A program made the translations under genes and the position numbers. Shown here one piece after another: positions 55,330-64,000 of a DNA stretch of 64,000 bases (within the stretch, counting starts at the first letter, position 1; each line of letters begins with the position of its first letter). The notes beneath the pieces are model-generated. The model made no database searches. It worked only from the letters and a program-made list of their open reading frames with translations, and had not been told where the DNA came from. Source of the DNA: Diabrotica undecimpunctata. Its lineage: Eukaryota > Arthropoda > Insecta > Coleoptera > Chrysomelidae. The stretch spans positions 128,577,914 through 128,641,913 of the forward strand of contig NC_092809.1 of NCBI RefSeq assembly GCF_040954645.1. The letters run 5' to 3'.

Positions 55330-55460
55330 TTTAGGGAAAAGCCCGGGGAAGGAGTGGCAAACTTTTATTCATCTTTTTTGGGGTCCCAAATTTGACATTT
55401 TCATAAAAATACAGCTTGTTATAATTTTTAGAGGTTTGGTGGTTTTTTTTTTCTCTGACG
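55330..55460 (+). repeat. Dispersed ~150-bp repeat, copy 3
   Basis: AAGCCCGGGGAAGGAGTGG, CAAACTTTTATTCATCTTTT, CAAATTTGACATTTTCAT and ACAGCTTGTTAT follow the order of the copies at 1830-1990 and 11395-11550. A partial inverted copy of the CAGCTTGTTA part follows at 55466-55480. Confidence 0.55.
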
Positions 55461-55739
55461 ACTTTAGTAACAAGCTGTAAAATATAAAAATATCTTGGAA
55501 ACGTAAAAAAAGATGTCATTGCGAGTAGGAAAGATACACAAAGTAGAATTATACAGGGAAAATGAGTTAAAGCAAATGCTAAACTTATGGCTGTGGTCAA
55601 ATAAATATGCACATAAAGCTTCATACATAGAAACTAATAGTAGAATCAATCGCAACGTATGGGTGCAGAATGTTGGAATAGAGTGTAAGGAGAGTGGTTT
55701 GCAGAATTATTGATAATGGATGGGGATAGATTATAATAT
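55461..55739. other. Unassigned AT-rich stretch
   Basis: A 66-codon plus frame has no recognisable domain. It may be the upstream part of the LINE fragment that follows. Confidence 0.3.
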
Positions 55740-56060
55740 TACAGGGAATAGAAATCTAAACTAAGAAACGCAAACACAAGCGATAAAAGCGTCTAGGGTA
55801 TCAGAATTTCTCCGGAATGTAATATGGAGAAACAAATGTATCAACTTCGAAAGTAAAACACGAATTTACAAAAGCCGTGTATGACCTATTATGATGTACG
55901 TCACAGAAACACAAGCAGTTACAACCATTACTAAGCAACTACAAGGAACGACAAAAATGAAGAAACTGAGATCAATTACTTGCAAAACAATTAGAGATAC
56001 ACTGAGGAGCGGCGATAACAGGACCCCGTGTAATATGGAAGACGTTGTAAAGTGCAATTA
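55740..56060 (+). pseudogene. LINE C-terminal fragment
   Basis: NKCINFESKTRIYKSRV, stop, PIMMYVTETQAVTTITKQLQ, GTTKMKKLRSITCKTIRD and CNMEDVVKC match the LINE post-RT region (R.Y...V.P...Y..E, then T.MK.LR.I..KT.RD, then C....V..W). Confidence 0.65.
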
Positions 56061-56064
56061 CTAC

Positions 56065-57235
56065 TTTTAATAGGAATGCGCCACAATTTAGGTTTTAAAT
56101 AAGTATATTTCCACCATTTCCACTTCGGAAATCGTTCTCAAAATACAAAACATTGATAAATGAAACAGTTATTTTTTATGTTGGTTAAAAATCCTTCTAA
56201 TAATTTAATTTTATCCGACTCATTCGTATTGATAATTCAGACATATATCATACATTTTAAAGTAAACGACTTTAATATGATATTACCAATATTTCTGAGT
56301 TGCGTTCCTGAGACCACTTTATTGTGAGATAGTTCATGCGATTACATGAAATCAACTTTAACTTAAGAATATCAGCCAGAAAAATCATAGCATGTAATTG
56401 ATCTTTAAAGAGACAACCACATGCCATGATGAAAATAAAATTCTACTGTTAGTGATTCCATAGTAAATCATGAGGAAAAAATCAGCAAAAAAATCTCATA
56501 AACTTTTATTATTTTTTACTCTCAATAAACACCAAATTCTGATTTTATATGTTTGTTATTTAAAAAACATAAATGATGTATCCTCGATATGTTACTGATT
56601 TACTAATACTGGTATTTTCCTTTTAATAACTTCTTCTTTTAATATGGGTAACCAGATCCTACTGCATTCTGCCGAGGCATCTGTGTCGCAATTATTGGTC
56701 TCATTGAGCATAATTAGACCCACTTCTTTGATTTGTCTCGTTTTACCATCCTATGTTTATTTTCCCATGCTTTTTTACATATTTGAGATCTATCAAATTC
56801 TCTATCTTTAATATAAGATTGATGTTCACTTCAGGTCTTCATGTTTCGCCTAAATAAAAATGATCGTATTCTCCAGGTATTTTATAAATACAATTCTTTG
56901 TTCTTTCTTGTTCATTGTTAGGTTTAGTTTTAGATAAAATAGATCTCAACGTGTTTGTTGTTTTGAATGTTGTTAAAATGTTGAGTTTATTTCCTATCAT
57001 TTTATTAATCCTTTAATGTATGGTATTGTGATTTTCCTCGTATTATTCCTTTTGGATGCTGTAGAATCTCGTTCTAAGTTATTCTGTTGCTTTCGGTCGA
57101 TTGTGGATAATTCCTTGGTTATAAACGATAAAAGATAATCATTTTTTAATAAAACAGATGTTAACAAATTCTCTCTTTGAGATTAAAACATCCAGAAAAA
57201 GTAGTGTGTTATTATATTCCTTTTTTTTTCAATAT
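56065..57235 (-). mobile_element. Penelope-like element 3' part, minus orientation
   Basis: Minus strand carries the family's 3' terminus (TTTCCGAAGTGGAAATGG-type hairpin near 56110-56130), 3' untranslated region, GIY-YIG domain (about 56590-56960, with FYLGE-like and CKHAW residues degraded) and the RT thumb up to 57235. It meets the plus-oriented RT part head-to-head at about 57236. Confidence 0.75.
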
Positions 57236-57757
57236 TTAGCCCGGTGGAAAAAATATCTCAATTTTTACCAACCCATGATAAAGCAAAATATAAAGTATTA
57301 TGTAAAATTGAATTGAAAAAGTCTAATAAAATAAAACAAAACAGAAGCAAAGAGGAACTAACAGCTGTAAGAACTTTAAAAAAAGACGACTCCATAATTA
57401 TTCTACCAGCAGATAAGGGGAATGCAACTGTAATAACAGATAAAATTTAATATGTAAACAAAATTAAAAACCTAATGACAAATGGACCTTATACAAAATT
57501 AACAAAGGATCCAACGAGGCCTTTGGAAAACAGAATATATAGAACTTTATTCATGTTTAAAGATTATGTAACAAATTATCAAAGATTATTTACACCTCAT
57601 TACAGTACGACCTCTCATTTTTATAAAGTACCGAAAGTTCTTAAAGCGCTTAAAGTAAATACACCACTTAGACCTATTTGTAGTACCATGAATTCTTTTT
57701 GTAGTGAACTGTCAAAGTTTTTATTAAATCATATCATATTAAATCGTATATAGTTAT

Positions 57758-58140
57758 TTTGATAACTATTGTCTAGGACGGGAAAGATTTTTGTTTTGGT
57801 TCAGAGTAGTGGCTATACCGCTCTGAGGAGACCTAAAGAGGTCGACATACGCATAAGCGGCTGTCGCTGCCCTGTATCAAAACAAAAATCTAATACCGTC
57901 ATTATGTTTTATTACTTTACTTCGGTTGGAGTACCAGAAATTGAATTCACTACGAATTTTTACCATAATGAACGGCATGTGGAATGCAATTTTAGATTCC
58001 CTTGCCAAGTAATTTATCAAGCTGTTTGCTTCGCAAGTTTTAGGAAGCACAGTGGGAAAAATTTGAATTCGGTTTCGCCAGGTAGAAATCGTCTGATTTC
58101 TCTTTTTGTTTTTATTAAATATTATACAACCATTTGCAAA
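57758..58140 (+). mobile_element. ~385-bp insert carrying a hammerhead-like module
   Basis: Separates RT motifs LLNHIILNRI and KNGTFIKN, which are adjacent in the protein, so it is an insertion. It opens with a 107-base hairpin (57785-57891), followed by AT-rich DNA without a recognisable frame. It may be the terminal region of another Penelope-like or retrozyme-like element. No clean target duplication was found. Confidence 0.65.
57802..57874 (+). ncRNA. Hammerhead-ribozyme-like module, type I layout
   Basis: Outer stem 57802-57813 / 57863-57874 pairs 11 of 12 positions counting G-U. Inner stem I CCGCT/AGCGG (57818-57822 / 57856-57860) follows after an internal loop. Then core CTGAGGA (57823-57829; the fifth position is variable in hammerheads), stem II GACCT-AAAG-AGGTC (57830-57843), GAC (57844-57846, normally GAA), a two-pair stem III AT-ACGC-AT (57847-57854) and A (57855) as the cleavage-site base next to stem I. 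Everything fits the minimal type I hammerhead except one core change, A to C at 57846, which should impair cleavage. A further 14-bp inverted repeat (57785-57798 / 57878-57891) encloses it. Confidence 0.75.
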
Positions 58141-59030
58141 TAAAAATGGCACATTTATAAAAATATACAACATTTTTTAAATAAATTATTGAATATTGCA
58201 TTTAATTCAAATAATATTTTAGTAAGTTTTGACATAAATAGTTTATTTACAAATGTGCCATTAGATAAGACTTTCCTCCTCCTCCTAAGTGCCTTCTCTG
58301 TTGAGATTGGCGATCAATATGGCTTAGATAAGACTTTAAATATAATCAAAATAAAATTAGAAAATGATGATACATTGGCAACTGAACAAAACTAAATGTA
58401 TCAGCTATATTGGAGTTATTGACATTATGTACTGATAATACCTACTTTCAACTAAATAATGAATTCTACAGACAAAATTTTGGTCTAGCAATGGGTTCGA
58501 GTTTATCTCCATTATTAGCCAATATAATGGAAGATTTTGAAACCGATATTATTTCTAAACAAAATTTAAAACCCACAGTATGGTGAAGATATATAGATGA
58601 TGTATTCTCAATATGGCCTCATGGAGTTGTTGTGCACATTCCTGAATGCTATAAACGTTAAAGAAGAGACAGTAACATTTACCATGGAAAAGGAGTATAA
58701 TAACACACTACCTTTCCTAGATGTTATAATCTCAAAGAACGGGACTGGATGAGACTCAGGTGTATAGAAAACCAACACACACCAACAGATATCTAAATTA
58801 CGAATCAAATCATAATATCAATATTAAAAACGGAATCATTAAATCCTTATACGATAGAGCCAAAATTCGTTCTTAGAGGAGAAACATTTGTTAACATCTG
58901 TTTTACTAAAAAATGATTATCCTTTATTATTTATAACTAAGGAATTTTCCATAATCAACCGAAGCAACAGAACAATTTATATATAAAATCAGAGAGTTTG
59001 GTGTTTATTGAGAGTAAACTAAAAATCGTG

Positions 59031-59655
59031 GATGACAAATGAGATTCTAGATATAATGGAAGACAGGCGAAAGATCAAAGATCAGGACAAGACATTATAC
59101 AAAAGAGTAGACAAAGAGATCAATAAGGCAATCACAATGGCTAAAAACACATAGCTAAGAGAACAATGTGAGGAAATACAGCTATTACAACAGAAACACG
59201 ATTCATTCAATATGCACAAAAAAGTTCAAGAAGCTGCAGGCTTATACAAGCCTAGAAGAGTTGGATGTTTGGCAGACAACCAAGGTAGTCCACTACTAAG
59301 TGTGGAAGAGAGACTAGACACTTGAAAGAAATATGTGGAAGTAATATTAGCATATGAAAGGCAGATTGTCATTGAAGACATTGAATGCCAAACAGGACCC
59401 GCGATTACCATTGAAGAAGTCACGGCAGCTATTAAAAAAACTAAATATGGTAAAGCTGTACAAGCACGGTCTGACAAATTTAATATAAAATTCCTGAAAC
59501 TTATGGACGAACAAGGAATAAAATGGATAACGACTATATTTAACAAAATATATATATAACTGGTTATACTCCCCAAAGCTGGTTAAAGTCGACACTCGTA
59601 AATATACCAAAAAAATTAAATGCAAACTACAGAATAATTAGCCTAATGAGCCACT
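59031..59655 (+). pseudogene. LINE 'A', 5' piece (linker and start of RT)
   Basis: WMTNEILDIMEDRRKIKDQD, LREQCEEIQLLQQKHDSFN, MHKKVQEAAGLYKPRRVG, GPAITIEEVTAAIKKTKYGK, KFLKLMDEQGIKWITTIFN and NYRIISLMSH are the linker and first RT block of a common insect LINE. The protein stops short at SLMSH and its next segment (IYRIYKKCEEG ... FGFRDTLGTREALF) appears 3.5 kb downstream at 63155, showing insertion of LINE 'B' between them. Confidence 0.85.
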
Positions 59656-60150
59656 AAGGCTGTTTTAGCAGTCCAAGCAAACTGCGATTTGAAATGGGCG
59701 TATCACTTACTTTTCTACACTGCTTACGCGAGACCATCTTTACTCAGTGCCGCCGGCCCACGGGTAGTTTAATGAAAACAAATACATTATTCTCCATTCA
59801 AATTAGTTTTAACACGAACTAACTGACCGTACGTTCATGAGATTTGACGTCACGAAGGCGATAACGATGAAACTAAGCGCCAATGATGAGTAACACGTTT
59901 CACTATTAGATTTCAGTATTTTTTAGCAATTTTCTTTAAAGTTGGAACACGCTTTTCTCGATTATTACTGGACACAGAAAGGTGAAACAAAAATCAACGA
60001 TTACAGAAAAAAAAACTCTTTCGAGTGATGGGCGTAAAAAGTTTGGTTATAATAGAACGTTAAACAGTATATTCCAATTTTTCAACAGAAGTTTCAAAAA
60101 AATAAAAAAAGTAAAACCATCAGTTTAAAGGCAACATAATTTCAAATAAC

Positions 60151-60342
60151 GTGTCCAAATTTCGAGACATTTTGTCGGTAAATAACAGAGAAAACACTGT
60201 CCCTAGGTTTTGGTGCACCGATAAAACAGCCTTAAAACGTTTTTATACATTACAGAATTTATATTCAAAAAATTCTAAAATCCAACCTCGGAATACGAAC
60301 GTAAAAAACGAAGATGACCTAGCAAACGAACAAGGACTTTGA
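60151..60342 (+). pseudogene. Short upstream frame of LINE 'B'
   Basis: MSKFRDILSVNNRENTVPRF and onward, ending just across the start of the endonuclease frame (overlap of four bases). It could be a remnant of ORF1, but no RNA-binding or zinc-knuckle motif is visible. Confidence 0.35.
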
Positions 60343-63147
60343 ATATAAATACATGGAATATCCAAGGGTGGAGAACCAAGTCAGACGAAGTCATGGCAGA
60401 AGTAAAGAAAATAAAATCAGATATCACGGTTCTTACCGAAACAAAGAAAAAGGGCCAAGGTAGTGAAGACATAGGAGGTTTTATACATATTTATAGTGGA
60501 GTAGAGAAAGACAAAAGAGCACAAGCAGGAGTATCAATATTGATAAAAAAAGACTTAAAAGGAAACCTGAAAAGCTGGGAGCAGATCAATGAGAGAATTA
60601 TTAGAGTATCTATTACGTGGAAAGGGCACGACCTCGAGATTATTGGAATATATGCTCCGTCAGAAAATGCATCAAAAGCAGCTAAACAAATATTCTACGA
60701 AACCTTATCGGAACTCATTGAAAATATAAATAGCCGCACAGAAATTGTGTTGTTGGGAGATTTTAACGCTTGGACAGGAACAAAAACAAATGACAAAGTC
60801 GTAGGAAAATATGGTGCCGCTAAAACAAATGAAAATGGGGAACACTTAATCGAATTCTGTAAACAGCACTCTCTGAAAATCCTAAACGGATTCTACCAAC
60901 ATAAAAACATACATAAGTACACCTGGGTTCAACCAACGAGAAACACAAAGTCAATTATAGATTATGTCATCACAAAACAAGAAACACACATACAAGTTAA
61001 AGACATAAGAGTATTAAGAGGACCGGAGTGCGGAACTGACCACTATATGGTAAGATCAAAATGTTACCTACAGTATCGACCTCGGCTACTACATCAAAAT
61101 GACAACCAACTAGCTCAATCAAAACCACTGGAATCGAATCTACCTAAATACAATATTGATGCACTGCAAAACGACTCGACATCATTCTTATATAAGCTGC
61201 GACTCAGCCAAAAATTGGCAAACCTGATCTACTCCTCAGCCCAGAATACTTATAAAGAGATAATCAATCAAATCAATGAAGCAGCTTACGAAGCGCTCGG
61301 CACAATCCAAAAGAACAAAAAGAATACTCCATTGTGGTGGACAAATGACATCGCCAATGCAGTACACAACAAGAAACAAGCATATCAAAAGTGGCTACAA
61401 ACAAATGATCCAGATTATAGACGAACATATGCAAGATCAAACAGAGAAGTAAAAAATTTAGTAACTAAAGCAAAAAATATTTCCTGGGAAAGTAAATGCG
61501 AAGAACTCAACAAATATATAGCGTCAACAAGATCAAGGGAAGCATGGAAAACGGTAAAAAATCTGAGAACAAACAGAAAAGAAACGAGTAGAATAGATTT
61601 AATAGAAGAAAGATCTTGGATCGAACACTACTCACAACTTTTGACTGAAACAAGACCTCAATTCACGAACATCAGTTCAACAACATATGAACTGGAATTC
61701 AGTGAAGACGATGAAATAACAGTACAGGAAGTCGAGAATGCAATACAAACTCTAAAAAATCGGAAGTCATGCGGACCACAAGGTATACCAAATGAATTAT
61801 TAAAACATAGCCCACAAGTATTACGGGAATTACTGGCGTATGTCTTCACCTTATTCTATAATGGACACGACACCACCGGAGTGGACAAAAGCACATATTA
61901 ACAACATCTACAAAAAGGAGATAGAAAGAATTGTTCAAACTACAGGGGGCTAAGTGTCATAAATTCACTCTCAAGACTGTATGGAAAAATAATAAAAAAC
62001 AAAATTGAAAAAGAAATGACAGATGTTGAAGAACAGAATGGCTTTCGTGCAGGCAGATCCTGTATGGACAGTATATTCTCTCTAAGGCAAGTTATCGAGA
62101 AAAGATTAGCCCACAACCTTTCAACTCATATAGTCTTTATAGATCTGACAAAGGCATACGATAGTGTACCACTTTCAATGCTTTGGGTAGCAATGGAAAA
62201 ACAAGGAATAAGCAAAAAAAAATATACAAGCAGTACAACAACTCTACAAAAATATGACGGCAAACATTAAAACTGGAAATAGATTAACTAGAGAAATTCC
62301 TATTAGTAAGGGCCTAAAGCAAGGCTGCTGCATAGCACCTACACTCTTCAAAATATATCTAAATAAGGCACTCTCAGTGTGGAGAAGAAAGTGCTGCAAT
62401 ATGGGCATCCCAATCGGAGATGACGAGAGTGATGTAGGCTACATGCTTAGAAAACTGGAAGATGAGTATACCAAATGGGGCCTCACAATTAATATACAAA
62501 AAACTGAGTACTTAGTTGTAGGAGAAAAACCAGAAAGCCTACAAATCGAAATGGGAACTATAAAACCAACAGACAATTTCAAATACTTGGGAGTCCAAAT
62601 AACATCAAAAACAGGAAGTAGCGAAGAAATACACTCCAGGATTGGCCAAGCAAGATCAGCCACCAGACAGCTACACGGACTATTATGGAATAAAAAAATA
62701 ACAAAAGAAAATAAAAGAAGAATCTATAAAACAATAATAGAAAGTATTGGGCTGTACGGCGCCGAACTCTGGGAAATAAACCAAAGAAACAAATCAAAAA
62801 TTAAGGCCATGGAAATGAACTACTGGAGACGATGTTGCCAGCTCACTAGACTTGATAGGGTGAGAAACGAAGATATTCGGAGAGAAATGGAAATCGATCT
62901 AGACATAATAGACACAATCGAAGCCAAAAGACTTAACTGGTATAGACACCTTCAGAGAATGCTTGAAAATAGATGGCCAAAAAAAATAGAAGAATGGACT
63001 CCGCCAACTAGAAGAAAACAAGGTAGACCAAGACGATCCTGGGGAGACGATGTCGACGATGCAATGACCGCCAGAGATTTAACAACTGAAGATTGCTTCG
63101 ACAGAAAACGCTGGAAATTAGGATGCGAGAAGCGGCGCCAGCTGTAG
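60339..63147 (+). pseudogene. LINE 'B' endonuclease-reverse transcriptase
   Basis: The APE-type endonuclease is intact in one frame (to 61901): NINTWNIQGW, ITVLTETKKKG, IIGIYAPSE, VLLGDFNAW, SIIDYVIT and GTDHYMV. The start codon appears to be TTG at 60339, with no in-frame ATG close by, so an ATG was probably lost. RT follows with KSCGPQGIPNELL, then frameshifts near 61866 and 61912, NYRGLSVINSLSRLYGK, FIDLTKAYDSVP (first Asp), another shift at an A-run near 62215, LKQGCCIAPTLFKIYLN, and GIPIGDDESDVGYMLRKLED. The FADD-type catalytic box expected between GIPIGDDE and SDVGYML is missing, a deletion of roughly 15-20 residues. The C-terminus (WTPPTRRKQGRPRRSW ... CEKRRQL) is complete. Confidence 0.88.
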
Positions 63148-63154
63148 AAGACTC

Positions 63155-63500
63155 GCTTGTTATATATACAGAATTTATAAAAAATGTGAAGAAGGAGTGA
63201 CATAGACATAATTTGGATTCCGTGATACGTTAGGCACCCGAGAAGCTCTATTCGCTACACAAGTGCTTATCCAGCGATGCAAGGATGTCAACTGTGATGT
63301 ACATATTTGTTTTATCAACTAGATAGAGTAAAATATGACAAGCTCATATCGATCTTAAAAGAAGCGGGCTTGACTGATAGAGACTTGCGAATTATATATA
63401 GTTACAACCAAACTGCCAACATTAAAGTGGATAACCAGTTGACAGAGACAATCTCCATAGATAAAGGAGTGAGATAAGGATGCATTCTGTCTCTAGTGCT
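63155..63500 (+). pseudogene. LINE 'A', 3' piece (RT middle)
   Basis: IYRIYKKCEEG, then FGFRDTLGTREALFATQVLI, QRCKDVNCDVHICFIN, stop. The segment holding the first catalytic Asp (usually DYEKAFDKV) is shortened or gone. LIETC-type residues, TANIKVDNQLTETISIDKGV and GCILS follow. It is cut at 63500 by the Tigger element. Its first residues complete the break seen at 59655. Confidence 0.8.
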
Positions 63501-63501
63501 A

Positions 63502-64000
63502 CAGTCCTCTCTCTATAACGATTTGCAAGAGACCGGTAATTTTCATCGTTATAAGGAGAGATCGTTATACAGAGAGAGACAAAAATCGTTACTGTAATAA
63601 TAATAATACTGTACTAACTAACTTATTGTAATTTAAATAATTGATCAAAACAATTATAAATCAATTAATACTGTATATACCGTACATAACATGGATTTAT
63701 TAAAGAATGATATAAGCAATACAGTACAAAAAAATTACTGTACAATTAAAAAATGTAAGTATACTGTACAATAACAAAATAATATGGTACTGTACAGTAT
63801 TTCTATCAAGGTATAAAAAAAGATTACATCCTATATTTAGCTTACATTGACGAAAAAGTCTGTTACCCTGGTCCGTTTCCTTTCCCCTATCCACAGAACT
63901 GACCTGACCTTGTTTTGAAGACGCATAAAATCTCTCGCAACACTCATATCGTCTTCCTGGTAGATGAAAGACCGATGAAGTATTTTTGCCGCACCCAATT
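63502..64000 (-). mobile_element. Tigger/pogo-like transposon, runs off the window
   Basis: CAGTCCTCTCTCTATAACG directly after TA (63500-63501) is a pogo/Tigger-type terminal repeat. ATCGTTATA words recur in inverted orientation at 63549-63590. The transposase C-terminus is on the minus strand at 63837-63998. The rest of the element lies beyond the window. Confidence 0.75.
63837..63998 (-). CDS. Tigger-like transposase, C-terminal end (partial)
   Basis: The last 53 residues: LGAAKILHRSFIYQEDDMSV, ARDFMRLQNKVRSVL and a final RTRVTDFFVNVS before TAA. A helical segment followed by a basic 'KQT.ITDFF'-type ending is typical of Tigger/CENP-B-like transposases. No stop occurs in the visible part. 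The N-terminal CENP-B-type DNA-binding and DDE domains would be to the right of the window. Confidence 0.7.
   Translation of the reverse strand: MGAAKILHRSFIYQEDDMSVARDFMRLQNKVRSVLWIGERKRTRVTDFFVNVS

Larger units (their letters stand above)
57244..58980 (+). pseudogene. Penelope-like reverse transcriptase, broken
   Basis: In order: LKKDDSIIILPADKGNATVI, YTKLTKDPTRPLENR, FYKVPKVLKALKVNTPLRPI, then after the insertion NGTFIKNIQHFLNKLL, ILVSFDINSLFTNVPLD (first catalytic Asp), FGLAMGSSLSPLLANIMEDF and RYIDDVFSIWP (catalytic YIDD). These are the signature motifs of Penelope-type RT. Stops, a short duplicated TTAGATAAGACTTT segment near 58261-58335 and the internal insertion disable it. Confidence 0.88.
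57236..59030 (+). mobile_element. Penelope-like element RT part, plus orientation
   Basis: Plus strand has the N-terminal and palm domains of the same family, an internal insertion at 57758-58140, then a jump from the end of RT (about 58980) into 3' untranslated sequence (TTTGGTGTTTATTGA, GTAAACTAAA), so the endonuclease has been deleted. Together with 56065-57235 it forms an inverted, rearranged copy. Confidence 0.8.
59656..63150 (+). mobile_element. LINE 'B', near full length, inserted in LINE 'A'
   Basis: About 3.5 kb: a GC-richer 5' region (59656-60150), a short upstream frame, the endonuclease-RT gene and a short 3' end. The host LINE resumes immediately afterwards. No poly-A or clear target duplication was found, and about 24 bp of host sequence appears to be missing at the join. 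Confidence 0.8.

Noticed and set aside
57769..58173. 124-codon plus frame and 98-codon minus frame in the Penelope-like insert
   Set aside because: Overlapping frames cover the ribozyme-like hairpin and have no protein similarity that I recognise. Treated as non-coding.

Overview
This window looks like intergenic, repeat-packed nuclear DNA from an insect. That inference rests on AT-rich composition, the mix of BEL/Pao, Penelope-like, RTE-, R1- and Jockey-like retroelements, and the piggyBac, mariner/IS630, PIF/Harbinger and Tigger transposons, many of types common in beetles and other arthropods. I recognise no single-copy host gene, no tRNA or rRNA gene and no CRISPR array. Almost every recognisable coding stretch belongs to a mobile element, and all but one are broken.

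Layout, left to right. 1-2.2 kb: a transposase tail relic, a dispersed repeat and a short hairpin. 2.26-9.05 kb: an apparently intact BEL/Pao LTR retrotransposon with near-identical LTRs, a 5-bp target duplication and one open 1716-codon gag-pol. 9.2-10.8 kb: a dead piggyBac transposase. 11-13.4 kb: foldback and MITE-like repeats. 14.24-18.33 kb: an IS630/Tc1-type transposon with inverted terminal repeats, interrupted by a Penelope-like element (PLE). 20.3-27.3 kb: a pile of LINE relics on both strands, one carrying a LINE insertion with a 13-bp target duplication. 27.36-29.72 kb: a foldback element with two 505-bp arms that carry hammerhead-like motifs. 30-37.3 kb: palindromes, LINE pieces, long AT microsatellites, a TIR-like element and a truncated mariner. 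37.8-41.9 kb: an R1-like LINE, then a mariner flanked by two halves of an opposite-strand IS630-type gene. 42.39-43.54 kb: a compact PIF/Harbinger element with a TTA duplication and remnants of both genes. 45-49.2 kb: LINE relics, one split by a PLE with a 13-bp target duplication. 50.2-51.9 kb: nested foldbacks. 52.19-54.87 kb: a three-unit tandem array, bracketed by an exact 355-bp duplication. 55.7-64 kb: a rearranged PLE, a hammerhead-like module inside it, and a LINE-in-LINE nest that ends in a Tigger transposon running off the window.

The most unusual locus is the array at 52.2-54.9 kb. Its first unit contains a 259-bp GT-AG intron, and the next two near-identical units lack exactly that segment. 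This points to a tandem structure built by reverse transcription of spliced RNA. The second theme is hammerhead-ribozyme-like RNA modules. One at 57.8 kb has complete type I geometry with a single core substitution, and a second family sits in the foldback arms and in a related copy at 11.1 kb. Nested insertions give a relative chronology in which the BEL element, the PLEs and the array look youngest.
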